Source: Deltaproteobacteria bacterium (GTDB lineage Bacteria; Desulfobacterota; Binatia; HRBIN30; CADEER01). From it: a DNA stretch of 64,000 bases. Below the pieces are notes generated by a model, which had not been told where the DNA came from, searched no databases, and was given only the letters and a program-made list of their open reading frames with translations. This document shows, in pieces, positions 1 through 7,545 of the stretch. Where the stretch lies: NCBI GenBank assembly GCA_029262455.1, contig JAJCZJ010000031.1, positions 154,460 to 218,459 of the forward strand, read 5' to 3'. The position numbers and the translations under genes were made by a program. How positions within the stretch are numbered: the first letter of the stretch is position 1; every line of letters begins with the position of its first letter.

Positions 1-676
1 GATCGAACAGGTTGTTGTGGAAGTAATAGCGGAACCACCACTTGCGAACGACGAAATCGACTGCACAGATCGCACCGATCAGGGCAAATACGATCCACCC
101 CGTGTACGATCGCCACATCTCGACACGCCCGGTAAGAGCCAACCACGAAATGACTACTGCGTTGACGGCAAAGAACAGGCTCCAACCAACTGTGCTCTTA
201 CGGCAGTACGGCTTAATGAAGTCGGGAGCGAACGGAACGATGAACTTCGCGACATGCTCGACCATCGACACTGACTGCTGCAAGGTATCCAAAAACAGTT
301 TGCACAGCATCAAGTAGATCAATGCCGGCACCAGCAGGAGGTACCGAAGATCCTCGGTGACAGCGGTCACCAGAGCGATACCGAGCATCATCAGGTGCGG
401 AAGAGACAGCAACTGAATCGGAATTCCCATCGCACGCCGCACCAATGCAAAGAAGATGCCGTAAACAACCAGTCCCAACGCCCCGGCACGGACCCCGGCG
501 CGGGCAATGAGCCATTCAAAGAGAAACGGGTATGCGAATATCCCGACGGTCAGCAACGTACCGAGCCCCACTTGAATCAGAGTCGGCTGGAAGCTGCCCG
601 GCGCGACGACTTCAGCTCCCTGCTTCGGTTCGACGCCAGCTAACGAATCGCTCGACTCAGGCAAGCGGCTGCTCAC
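1..676 (-). CDS. COG4648-like polytopic membrane protein of aryl-polyene clusters (3' end cut by window edge)
   Basis: Reading the minus strand from a GTG at 676 gives about 225 residues with no stop before the left edge. After a short polar N-terminus it is almost wholly hydrophobic, with roughly six membrane segments, then the polar stretch KPYCRKSTVGW and a C-terminal VVRKWWFRYYF. This layout matches, from memory, the COG4648 membrane protein that accompanies aryl-polyene and flexirubin gene sets; its biochemical role is not established. The GTG lies inside the last codons of the upstream flavoenzyme gene, a 20-base overlap that suggests translational coupling. The start is the first plausible one after an in-frame stop at 677-679. 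Family assignment is by recognition, not alignment. Confidence 0.6.
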   Translation of the reverse strand, partial: MSSRLPESSDSLAGVEPKQGAEVVAPGSFQPTLIQVGLGTLLTVGIFAYPFLFEWLIARAGVRAGALGLVVYGIFFALVRRAMGIPIQLLSLPHLMMLGIALVTAVTEDLRYLLLVPALIYLMLCKLFLDTLQQSVSMVEHVAKFIVPFAPDFIKPYCRKSTVGWSLFFAVNAVVISWLALTGRVEMWRSYTGWIVFALIGAICAVDFVVRKWWFRYYFHNNLFD

Positions 677-2216
677 TCATGAAGGACTGCAATGGACGGT
701 GTACGGTCGCTTCCTCCTCGCCGAGTAACTCATGGGCCCGGCAAAGAACGCGGTTAAAAATCTGCTCGGTCTTGCGCAGCACATCCCGGCGCGAGCGCGT
801 CGTCCCAACTTGGTCGACGAAATCAATGTTCTCGAGCCCGTAGGAGAAACCTCCGACATTGGCTCGGTGATACAAGCCTCGGTCGCGCAACGAGGCCTCG
901 ACTTGGCGGAACAGCAAGGAGAAATTGCGCAATGCTTGCAGCACAAACGGTCGCATCCGTTGTTGTCGACGCAAGAAGCGCGCGTCGAGGTGTTGGTCCT
1001 GCATGTACGGCGATACCCAGAGGTTGTAATAGCAGCCGATATCGAGGTCCCACTTCATGCGCATGAGATCGAAGCTGCCCATCCCTCCGTACAACCCGCG
1101 GTAGAGCAGCATCGCCGACTCGTGACGGAAGTGCATGAAGCCCTCATACAGATCGAGGCGCTCAGCGATCGAGTCGTCACCTTCGCCGGCAAAGTCGCGT
1201 TCGATCAGGTCACAAAGAAAGTCGTTCTCCAACGCGATAAAATCCGAGCCGGGGCTGTAAAAGGGGTCGGCCGACGTCGCCGCCTCTCCGGTCAGACCCC
1301 AACGCTCGGTCGAAAAGAACTGCTTCGTCCCGTACGCAATCTGCGAGAAGCTCCCACAATCGACGATCTCTGCGTTGCCCAGAAGCTCTTCGATGCCACG
1401 ATGCTTGCGCAGGAAGGCACGGAACCCGTCGGCTGTGCGAACTTCTCTGCCGCGGGCAATATCTCCGACGAGGCCTACGCTGGTAACCCCGCCGCGCAGC
1501 GGAATGACCCAGAACCAATAGCCCGGATACCAGAAGTGCAGCGTCGAAAGCCGGCGCGACGTGTGCCGAACACGGCCGCGCCATTCTTCGGTCCCCAGCT
1601 GATCGACATCCGCTACGCCGCGAAAACGCGCCCACACCGATCCAACATGGTGCTCCGATTCCGGCAACCGCAGGTCGCGCTGCTTGGCAATCACGCCGGC
1701 TCGTCCGCCGGCATCGATCAGCCAACGCGCCTCAACATCCGACTTTTCGCCGTCGCGCTCAACGACGAAGCGGTGCTGACGACTCGGATCGAGCTCGACC
1801 GCTTCAACGCGCGCCCCTGTGTAGACATCGACACCGATGCCGGCGACCATCTCGAGCAGATCGGTTTCCAAGCGCGCGCGATCGATCTGGAATGCCGGGT
1901 GGAACGGCAAATTGATCGGCCCTATCTCCGACATCTGGGTCAACGGAGTCTCGCACTCGACGTCGTCGAAGAAATAGCGCAAGCCGTTCTTCGGCACATG
2001 GTTCTCGTACAGATAGCCACTCAACTGGTGCCGGCGAATCAAATGGTTGGAGGCAATCTCAACCAATGATTCGCCAACTTTGTAAGACCGCTCCGTACTC
2101 TTCTCAAAGAGACCGATGTCGAGCGAAGGTCTCGCACGCTTCAGTTGGCGGGCGAGCAATGAGCCCGCCATGCCGCCACCAATAACGGCAACGTCGTAGG
2201 TACGCCGCTGCAACAT
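657..2216 (-). CDS. FAD-dependent halogenase-like monooxygenase
   Basis: A 519-residue flavoenzyme of the tryptophan-halogenase superfamily. The FAD-binding GGGMAG loop sits at about residues 13-18, a KVGES motif at 46-50, and the flavin-halogenase signature WxWxIP is intact at W234-P239. K76, in PKNGLRYFF, lies where carrier-protein-dependent flavin halogenases have their KxG lysine. A DPFYSPGSDF segment follows later. In a pigment operon it would halogenate or hydroxylate the aryl head group, as flavoenzymes do in xanthomonadin and flexirubin pathways; the actual reaction is inferred. Its ATG overlaps the fabG-like stop by one base (TAATG), so the two are co-translated. It could also be a non-halogenating hydroxylase. 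Confidence 0.75.
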   Translation of the reverse strand: MLQRRTYDVAVIGGGMAGSLLARQLKRARPSLDIGLFEKSTERSYKVGESLVEIASNHLIRRHQLSGYLYENHVPKNGLRYFFDDVECETPLTQMSEIGPINLPFHPAFQIDRARLETDLLEMVAGIGVDVYTGARVEAVELDPSRQHRFVVERDGEKSDVEARWLIDAGGRAGVIAKQRDLRLPESEHHVGSVWARFRGVADVDQLGTEEWRGRVRHTSRRLSTLHFWYPGYWFWVIPLRGGVTSVGLVGDIARGREVRTADGFRAFLRKHRGIEELLGNAEIVDCGSFSQIAYGTKQFFSTERWGLTGEAATSADPFYSPGSDFIALENDFLCDLIERDFAGEGDDSIAERLDLYEGFMHFRHESAMLLYRGLYGGMGSFDLMRMKWDLDIGCYYNLWVSPYMQDQHLDARFLRRQQRMRPFVLQALRNFSLLFRQVEASLRDRGLYHRANVGGFSYGLENIDFVDQVGTTRSRRDVLRKTEQIFNRVLCRAHELLGEEEATVHRPLQSFMSEQPLA

Positions 2217-2971
2217 TACATCATGCCCCCGTTCACAGAGATGGTCTCGCCGGTGATGTAAGCCGCCCCTTCGCTGAAGAGAAACGCCACCACGGCCGCA
2301 ACCTCTTCAGGTTTGCCAAGACGGCGCATCGGAATCATTGCGGCCAGACCCTCGACCATCGCGCCATCGAGCATTTCGGTTTCGATCAGGCCCGGGGCCA
2401 CACAGTTCACGGTAATCTTGCGCTTCGCCAGTTCTTGCGCCAGCGATTTCGCCGCCCCGATCAGGCCCGCCTTCGAGGCCGCGTAGCTGACCTGGCCGCG
2501 ATTCCCGGACAAACCGGCGAGCGAGGTCATCGCGACAATCCGGCCACCGCGGCGGCTTCGGATCATCGGCATCGTCAACGGCTGGAGCACGTTATAGAAC
2601 GCATCGAGGTTCGTCCGCAGGACACGGTCCCAATCCTCACCCTTGATCGACGGAAACGCCGCGTCGGCACGAATCCCCGCGTTGCAGACCACTCCGTAGT
2701 AGGCACCGTTCACCTCGATGTCCGCTGCGAGCGCCGCAGCACTCTTATCGCGATCGGCAACGTCGAACGGAAGCAGGGTCGCCACGCGGCCACGCTCTTC
2801 GACTTCGGTAGCCACGGCTTTCGCCGCGTCCGCGTTCGACCGATAGTTGATCACGACATCGAATCCCGCATCGGCGAGCGACACACACACCGCCTTGCCG
2901 ATGCCGCGGCTGCCACCAGTCACCAGAACCCGGCGCGGCGCGTCTGCGTCCACTTTGCTGCGCGGACTCAT
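2216..2971 (-). CDS. 3-oxoacyl-ACP reductase, FabG family
   Basis: A 251-residue classical short-chain dehydrogenase. The NADP-binding TGGSRGIG is at residues 18-25, an NAG motif follows near the middle, and the catalytic Ser-Tyr-Lys set is in MTSLAGLSG...VSYAASKAG. The C-terminus, GGMM, is typical of FabG. In this setting it is the ketoreductase (ApeQ-like) that reduces the beta-keto group after each elongation round of the polyene. It lies 56 bases downstream of the dehydratase gene and overlaps the flavoenzyme gene by one base. Fatty-acid synthesis is a possible second role, but the neighbours point to the pigment pathway. Confidence 0.88.
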   Translation of the reverse strand: MSPRSKVDADAPRRVLVTGGSRGIGKAVCVSLADAGFDVVINYRSNADAAKAVATEVEERGRVATLLPFDVADRDKSAAALAADIEVNGAYYGVVCNAGIRADAAFPSIKGEDWDRVLRTNLDAFYNVLQPLTMPMIRSRRGGRIVAMTSLAGLSGNRGQVSYAASKAGLIGAAKSLAQELAKRKITVNCVAPGLIETEMLDGAMVEGLAAMIPMRRLGKPEEVAAVVAFLFSEGAAYITGETISVNGGMM

Positions 2972-3027
2972 TTTGGTTGTGCTCCCGTGCGCGCTGCGCG
3001 CTCCGTTGAGCTCGCTTCGCTCATCAA

Positions 3028-3468
3028 TCAGCCCTCCGGCCCATCGGCGAGAAGATAGACATTGATACGCGCGCTGGCGAGCAGCTCCTTGGTTTGGTCA
3101 TCGAGAATCTCACAGGCGAACGATAGCATCTGGCTGCCGGCGTGCACACGACGGGCAGACACCCGCAACTGCTGGCCGGGGCGAAAACAATCGGCCGCCA
3201 GCTCCAGCTTGCGCGTGCCGAGCAACAGTCCCGCGCGCGGCGACTCACCTGCCGCGCGACCGACTAAGCCGCCGTGTACTGCAGCGCATTGCGCCATGTA
3301 CTCGAGCCCAACCCACGCCGGCACAACGCCATGATCGTCGAGGAACAGTCGGCTGTCGGTGGGATCTGCTGTACAGGTGGTTTGTTCCGCATCGTGCTCG
3401 CACACCTCGCGCAACAACAACATCGGCCCACTGTGCGGGACCAGATCTCCGAGTTCAGGATAGCTCAT
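3028..3468 (-). CDS. Hotdog-fold 3-hydroxyacyl-ACP dehydratase (ApeP/COG4706-like)
   Basis: A 146-residue single hotdog-domain protein beginning MSYPELGDLVPHSGPM. The segment VPAWVGLEYMAQCAA forms the characteristic central helix of the COG4706 family, which supplies one of the two dehydratase activities in aryl-polyene synthesis by removing water from the 3-hydroxyacyl-ACP intermediate. There is no long extension on either side, as usual for this family. It is the first gene of the minus-strand run 3468 to 1, and is read divergently from the ABC transporter pair starting at 3620, so a promoter should lie in the 151 bases between them. Confidence 0.75.
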   Translation of the reverse strand: MSYPELGDLVPHSGPMLLLREVCEHDAEQTTCTADPTDSRLFLDDHGVVPAWVGLEYMAQCAAVHGGLVGRAAGESPRAGLLLGTRKLELAADCFRPGQQLRVSARRVHAGSQMLSFACEILDDQTKELLASARINVYLLADGPEG

Positions 3469-3619
3469 CGGTACAGTCGCCAGACCCTAGCAGCCGACAG
3501 CAGTGCCGGCATCCGGGGGAACTCCCTTCGCCAGATTTTCCCCGAGATTCAATAAATGTCACTTCGGTATCGCTAGTCGACTGTTAGAATTATCCGGATA
3601 TCTGCCCAAAAGAGAGCTG
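3469..3619. promoter_or_regulatory. Divergent promoter region with a 10-bp palindrome
   Basis: This gap separates the divergent dehydratase and ABC ATPase genes. It is more AT-rich than its surroundings. A perfect palindrome, tatccggata, is at 3591-3600, and a TAGAAT element that could serve as a plus-strand -10 box lies at about 3584-3589; no good -35 box is visible. The palindrome sits just upstream of the ATPase ribosome binding site (AGAGAG, about 3611-3616), where a repressor could block transcription. Function is inferred from position only. Confidence 0.35.
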
Positions 3620-4399
3620 ATGATCGAGATTCGCAACGTCACCCAACACTACACCACCCGTCCCGTCCTGCGAGACGTCTCAGTGACCATTGAGCAGGGA
3701 CAGCTCGTCGCGGTCATGGGTGCCAACGGCATGGGCAAAAGTACTCTGCTGGGCGTGATCGCTGGCACACTTGCACCCTTCCGCGGTGAAATAGCGATCG
3801 ACGGAAAGGTCCGCCGGTCGACCCCCGAGCAGGAGCTCGCGATCCGCAAGCGGGTCGTCTACCTACCCGACCACCCCTGGCTGCCGAGCGAACAGACTCC
3901 CAAGGAGTTTCTTCTAGCCGTCGGCCGGCTCTACGACATCGAAGAAGCGCGCCTCTTCGATCACGTCGATCGGCTCGTAGACTTGTTCCACCTAGAGGAC
4001 GTCGCCAATAGTACGATCCACAGCCTCTCGAACGGCCAACGCAAGAAGACGGCAATCGCCTCGGCCCTGGTAACCGAGGCTCCCTACCTGATCCTCGACG
4101 AACCATTCACCGGCGGCCTCGATCCCTCCGGCATCATCGCCCTCAAGCACGTTCTACGAGGACTCGCCGACCGCGCAGACACGACCGTCGTCATCGCCTC
4201 CCAACTCCCCGAAATCGTCGAAGCCCTAGCCCACCGAGTTATCGTAATGACCAACGGCAAGGTCGAGCTCGACGAAGAACTATCCAAGCTCACCGAAATC
4301 GACGGCAAACAAGTCAGCCTGAGCGAAGCCCTCGACCACATCATCCATTCCGAATCCCTGGAACGAATTCGTCGTTACACCGAGGGCCAGTCCAGATGA
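3620..4399 (+). CDS. ABC transporter ATP-binding protein
   Basis: A 259-residue ATPase of the CcmA/ABC-2 exporter type. Walker A is GANGMGKST, the signature is LSNGQRKK, and Walker B is YLILDEPFTGGLDP. The Q-loop position carries YLPD, as in several ABC-2 ATPases. The switch (H-loop) histidine appears to be replaced by glutamine: VVIASQLPEI aligns with the usual STHxxxE. The ATG at 3620 was chosen over the upstream in-frame start at 3503 because recognisable family sequence begins there and an AGAGAG ribosome site precedes it. Its stop overlaps the next gene's ATG (ATGA), so it pairs with that membrane protein. Substrate unknown; export of a cell-envelope molecule is plausible. Confidence 0.85.
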   Translation: MIEIRNVTQHYTTRPVLRDVSVTIEQGQLVAVMGANGMGKSTLLGVIAGTLAPFRGEIAIDGKVRRSTPEQELAIRKRVVYLPDHPWLPSEQTPKEFLLAVGRLYDIEEARLFDHVDRLVDLFHLEDVANSTIHSLSNGQRKKTAIASALVTEAPYLILDEPFTGGLDPSGIIALKHVLRGLADRADTTVVIASQLPEIVEALAHRVIVMTNGKVELDEELSKLTEIDGKQVSLSEALDHIIHSESLERIRRYTEGQSR

Positions 4400-5547
4400 G
4401 ACTGCTACGACGCCTACGCCCGCCAACTCCGCTGGACATCGGGGTCTCCGTAGCCGTGGTCTTCTACTGTGCAGTCTGGTTCTTCGATTTTTGGCGGGTA
4501 TCCACTGACGGCTGGATCGCCGTACTGACGCGACCGAGCAAAGCGTTACTGGGACTCCAAGCGTTTCCCCTAATCGTGGTCTCGTTTCTGTACGGCTTCT
4601 TACGCGCCGGGATCGTCCATCCCTTCTTTCGAGCCGAGTATCGGAAGTGGCTCGAGCGAACGCACTGGTCGAGGTCCTACCCACTGCCGCTCGGGCCAAT
4701 CGATCCGACTGTCGCCGACGGTCTGGTCCTCGTGCTAATCACCCTGGCCTCGACGCGGACACTCGCTCCGCCGCTACTCCCGGTAAGCATCACGATCCTG
4801 GGATACGCGGCAACGGTCATGGCAGCCTCGTTCGCAACCGGAGGACGCGCAGGCCCGTTCGCGATCGCCGTCCTATTGGGCGCCGTACCCCAGACCCAAG
4901 ACCACCCGTACGTACTCATCGCAGTCTTCGCGGCGCTATATGTAGCACTCAGGCTCGACCTCGAGGCAACGCTCAGTCGCTGGCCCTGGAGAATCTCATT
5001 CGACCCATCGTTCAAAATCGACATCGATGACGTTGGAGGGGTCACCGCCGTCTCGCCCACCACCACAAGTCAACGCCGCCTCGGCTGGCCGTACTCGCGG
5101 CTATCCCCAGCGCCGCACTCACCCGTCACGACGAGGGAAGACAGAATCTGTCTGACCATCATCTTCGCTTGGTGGGTCACAGCAACCGGCGACGTGAGCG
5201 ACATCGTCGGTCGATTCCCTCTGGCCCTCGTTGTCCTTCGAATCGTACGACTACTCGTATCTCACCGTCCGCCGATTTCCCTTTGGGGCCGGTTGCGCAC
5301 CGGGCGACTCTTGATCCCCGGATACGACTCAGCATTCATCGCCCCACTCGTTTCGGCCTGTTGTATCTTCGAGCTCCCAGCCATCGGTACTAGCTTGGGT
5401 TGGCCAACTCCAATCGCATTCGGTGTATCCGCCGGAATCGGACTGGCGTTACTGTTCACTATCCCGCCGCGCATAGAAGACTGGACACTGTCGGGGTCGT
5501 GCAGCATCTCCAGCAGATTCGACAAAAGAGTCTACACGCAACTCTAA
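4396..5547 (+). CDS. Polytopic membrane protein, probable partner of the ABC ATPase
   Basis: A 383-residue protein with about eight to nine hydrophobic segments, starting with a basic MRLLRRLRPPTP head and a first membrane helix near residues 15-35. A longer cytoplasmic loop lies around residues 195-250. No catalytic motif is recognisable. The ATGA overlap with the ATPase gene strongly suggests that the two form one transporter, with this as the permease. It sits inside the pigment gene region but on the opposite strand, so a role in pigment or precursor transport is only a guess. No further gene follows on this strand before the repeat-bearing gap at 5548. Confidence 0.7.
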   Translation: MRLLRRLRPPTPLDIGVSVAVVFYCAVWFFDFWRVSTDGWIAVLTRPSKALLGLQAFPLIVVSFLYGFLRAGIVHPFFRAEYRKWLERTHWSRSYPLPLGPIDPTVADGLVLVLITLASTRTLAPPLLPVSITILGYAATVMAASFATGGRAGPFAIAVLLGAVPQTQDHPYVLIAVFAALYVALRLDLEATLSRWPWRISFDPSFKIDIDDVGGVTAVSPTTTSQRRLGWPYSRLSPAPHSPVTTREDRICLTIIFAWWVTATGDVSDIVGRFPLALVVLRIVRLLVSHRPPISLWGRLRTGRLLIPGYDSAFIAPLVSACCIFELPAIGTSLGWPTPIAFGVSAGIGLALLFTIPPRIEDWTLSGSCSISSRFDKRVYTQL

Positions 5548-5590
5548 TACCCCCTATCACGCCTGATCTTGCTGCATGCGAAGCATCCGC

Positions 5591-5655
5591 GTTCATCCGT
5601 GGCCCCCTCAACGCTCGCCTAGTAGAGGTAGAAATTGAACCACTGCAGCGGCCAC
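5591..5655. repeat. Degenerate 65-bp direct copy of the 3' end of the next gene
   Basis: Positions 5591-5655 match 5857-5921 over 65 bases with four mismatches and no gap. The second copy is the coding 3' end of the LpxL-like acyltransferase gene (final roughly 22 codons); the first lies in the gap beyond that gene's stop. The two copies flank a dispersed intergenic repeat (5683-5837). The arrangement indicates a tandem duplication of the gene tail or insertion of the repeat with target duplication. Confidence 0.85.
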
Positions 5656-5682
5656 GAAACAGTGCAGGGACGATCCGAGAAA

Positions 5683-5837
5683 ACCAGATCCGCTACGCGG
5701 CTCGGGCGGAGCCTCCGCCCTCCATTTATCTCGATGCACCTCCACCGAAATCAAGAACCAGCACAGCGAGCACCACTCTTAGCCTCAGCCTTTCATCTCG
5801 ATCGGCGTTCACCTCATCAGCGGTTTTGCTCCGGCCA
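5683..5837. repeat. Dispersed intergenic repeat, copy A
   Basis: This block is clearly related to 59055-59251, sharing the runs accagatccgctacgcggct, ctccatttntctcgat, ctccaccga, agcgagcaccac and cttagcctca, and the closing tcatcagcggttt. A shorter relative lies near 45655-45690. It has no coding potential I can support. Together with the flanking copies it fills the 301-base gap 5548-5848, where I see no gene. Confidence 0.8.
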
Positions 5838-5848
5838 TCCGCCGCGGC

Positions 5849-6817
5849 TCAATCGTGTTCATCCGTGGCCCCATCAACGCTCGCCCAGTAGAAATAGAAA
5901 TTGAACCACTGCAGCGGCCACTTGCGACAATAGTCCTCGAGCGTGGCCACGTAGGCCCCCAGCAATTCCACCGCCCGCTCGCGCCGCACCTTCCGCGGAA
6001 TCACCTCACCTTCGGTCAACACCCGAACAGCAGCACTGTATCGACCGTCACCGGTACGCACACACATCGACGTCAGCAACGGGCACCCAAGAGTACACGC
6101 CAACAAATACGGACTCAGCGGAAAACGCGCCGGCCGGCCGAGAAAGTCCACCGTCTCGACCTGCTCTTTGCTACCCGGTGGAACGCGGTCCCCGAGGATA
6201 CCGACGAACTCGCCGCGATCGAGACATGCCTTGATCGCAAACCCGGTCTGCGCGCTGCCAGGATCGAGCCGCAGTACCCGCAAGCTGCTCGACGGATCGA
6301 GCCGCTCGAAAAAGGCGGTCACACGCTCGGCCTGATCGGTGAACATCAACACGTTCATCACCACACCGTGCTCGCCGGCGAGAATCCGCGGCATGTCGAA
6401 GCTACCTAGATGTGCCCCGAGCAAGATACCGCCGCGCCCCTCCTCGGCGAATCGCATGAGAAGCTCACTACCACTGTGATGAAACTCGTATGACCCGAAG
6501 CCACCTCCCCAAGCCACCATTCGATCGTAAAGATTCACCGCGAACTCATAGTTGTGGTGCAGCCCGTCAATGCGCCGCGGCGGTTGTGAAGGAGCCACAC
6601 CACCTGTCCAAGCCCGTAGAGTATTCAGGTAGTCGACTGTCGAGTCGGCTGCACGCGGGTGCGTCAAGTGGAAGTATGCCGCGATCGGGTACAGCAGCAG
6701 GCGCGCCACACGCGGTCCAGCCACACGATGAAGCGTCGCCATGAATCGCATCGCCGCCATCGAACCAACTTCGGCAAGGTTCTCCCAATGCCTCCGATCG
6801 CTCACCTCCCACTCCAT
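5849..6817 (-). CDS. LpxL/HtrB-like lysophospholipid acyltransferase family protein
   Basis: A 322-residue protein of the lipid A acyltransferase superfamily. GAHLGSFDM supplies the HxxxxD catalytic motif near residue 139. The region LGDRVPPGSKEQ and the substrate-side FLGRPARFPLSPYLLA are typical of this family, and the C-terminal WFNFYFYW matches its aryl-polyene members. In canonical aryl-polyene clusters this domain is fused behind a glycosyltransferase; here it is a separate gene overlapping the glycosyltransferase gene by 16 bases. It probably transfers the polyene or a fatty acyl chain to a membrane anchor. Its last codons lie in a duplicated 65-bp repeat. Confidence 0.8.
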   Translation of the reverse strand: MEWEVSDRRHWENLAEVGSMAAMRFMATLHRVAGPRVARLLLYPIAAYFHLTHPRAADSTVDYLNTLRAWTGGVAPSQPPRRIDGLHHNYEFAVNLYDRMVAWGGGFGSYEFHHSGSELLMRFAEEGRGGILLGAHLGSFDMPRILAGEHGVVMNVLMFTDQAERVTAFFERLDPSSSLRVLRLDPGSAQTGFAIKACLDRGEFVGILGDRVPPGSKEQVETVDFLGRPARFPLSPYLLACTLGCPLLTSMCVRTGDGRYSAAVRVLTEGEVIPRKVRRERAVELLGAYVATLEDYCRKWPLQWFNFYFYWASVDGATDEHD

Positions 6818-7545
6818 GCACGCACCAGGAGACCCGGCATCCGCGGCACGCTACGGGCCAGCAACCGGGTGTACAAGCGCGCCATCCGCAACGTGTCACG
6901 CAACCCGTCGAAGTGGGACAAGCCGCCAGGCAGGTAGCGAACGCGGGTCGGCAAGTTGCGCACCGGCACGCCGGCCCAATACAGAGTGACAGCCAACCCC
7001 GGTTCGAACTCCATCCGGTCGCCGAGTGATTCCTTCTCCAACAGGGCTAACGTCGACGCCAGTGGAACCGCTCTATATCCGCAAAGCGGATCGTCGATCG
7101 CGAACGAGTACGTGCAAAGCCAGACGATCGCGCGCGACACTTGCCGTGCATACAGACGCGCACGATCAACGCTATCGTCAAAGATCGGCTTTCCGAGAAT
7201 CAGCGCTTCCGGCTCGGCGCGAATCGCCTCAATGAATCGCGGCAAGTCCGCAAGCTCGTGCTGCCCGTCGGCGTCGAGATGAATCACGTGTGTCGCGCCG
7301 CCCTCGCAGGCAAGACGGAACCCGCAGCGCAACGCCGCACCCTTGCCCCCATTCGGGTCGACGCGATGAACTTCGACACCCGCATTCGATTCCGCCAGCT
7401 GCTCGAGAACGACCCGCGTCGCAGCGCCACTTCCATCGTCGACGATCAGACACGGCGCAATTCCGTCGATCTGATCGACGATCGCAGTGATCGTATCACC
7501 GTGGTCGAAGATCGGGATCAAGATCCACGGTCGGAGTTCAGTCAC
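6802..7545 (-). CDS. Family 2 glycosyltransferase (DPM-synthase-like)
   Basis: A 247-residue GT-A fold enzyme. The nucleotide-sugar site includes IVDDGSG, the DxD-type LDADGQHE motif lies near residue 91, and the acceptor-side GYRAVP segment is present. There are no clear membrane helices, so it works at the cytoplasmic face. Its start overlaps the ligase stop (ATGA) and its stop overlaps the LPLAT gene by 16 bases. The pair corresponds to the two halves of the ApeJ-type glycosyltransferase/acyltransferase. The likely role is building the sugar or lipid anchor to which the aryl polyene is attached; donor and acceptor are unknown. Confidence 0.82.
   Translation of the reverse strand: MTELRPWILIPIFDHGDTITAIVDQIDGIAPCLIVDDGSGAATRVVLEQLAESNAGVEVHRVDPNGGKGAALRCGFRLACEGGATHVIHLDADGQHELADLPRFIEAIRAEPEALILGKPIFDDSVDRARLYARQVSRAIVWLCTYSFAIDDPLCGYRAVPLASTLALLEKESLGDRMEFEPGLAVTLYWAGVPVRNLPTRVRYLPGGLSHFDGLRDTLRMARLYTRLLARSVPRMPGLLVRAWSGR

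Noticed and set aside
732..2069. Long plus-strand open frame of 445 codons
   Set aside because: It is the antisense shadow of the flavoenzyme gene, which has clear motifs; the plus-strand product shows none.
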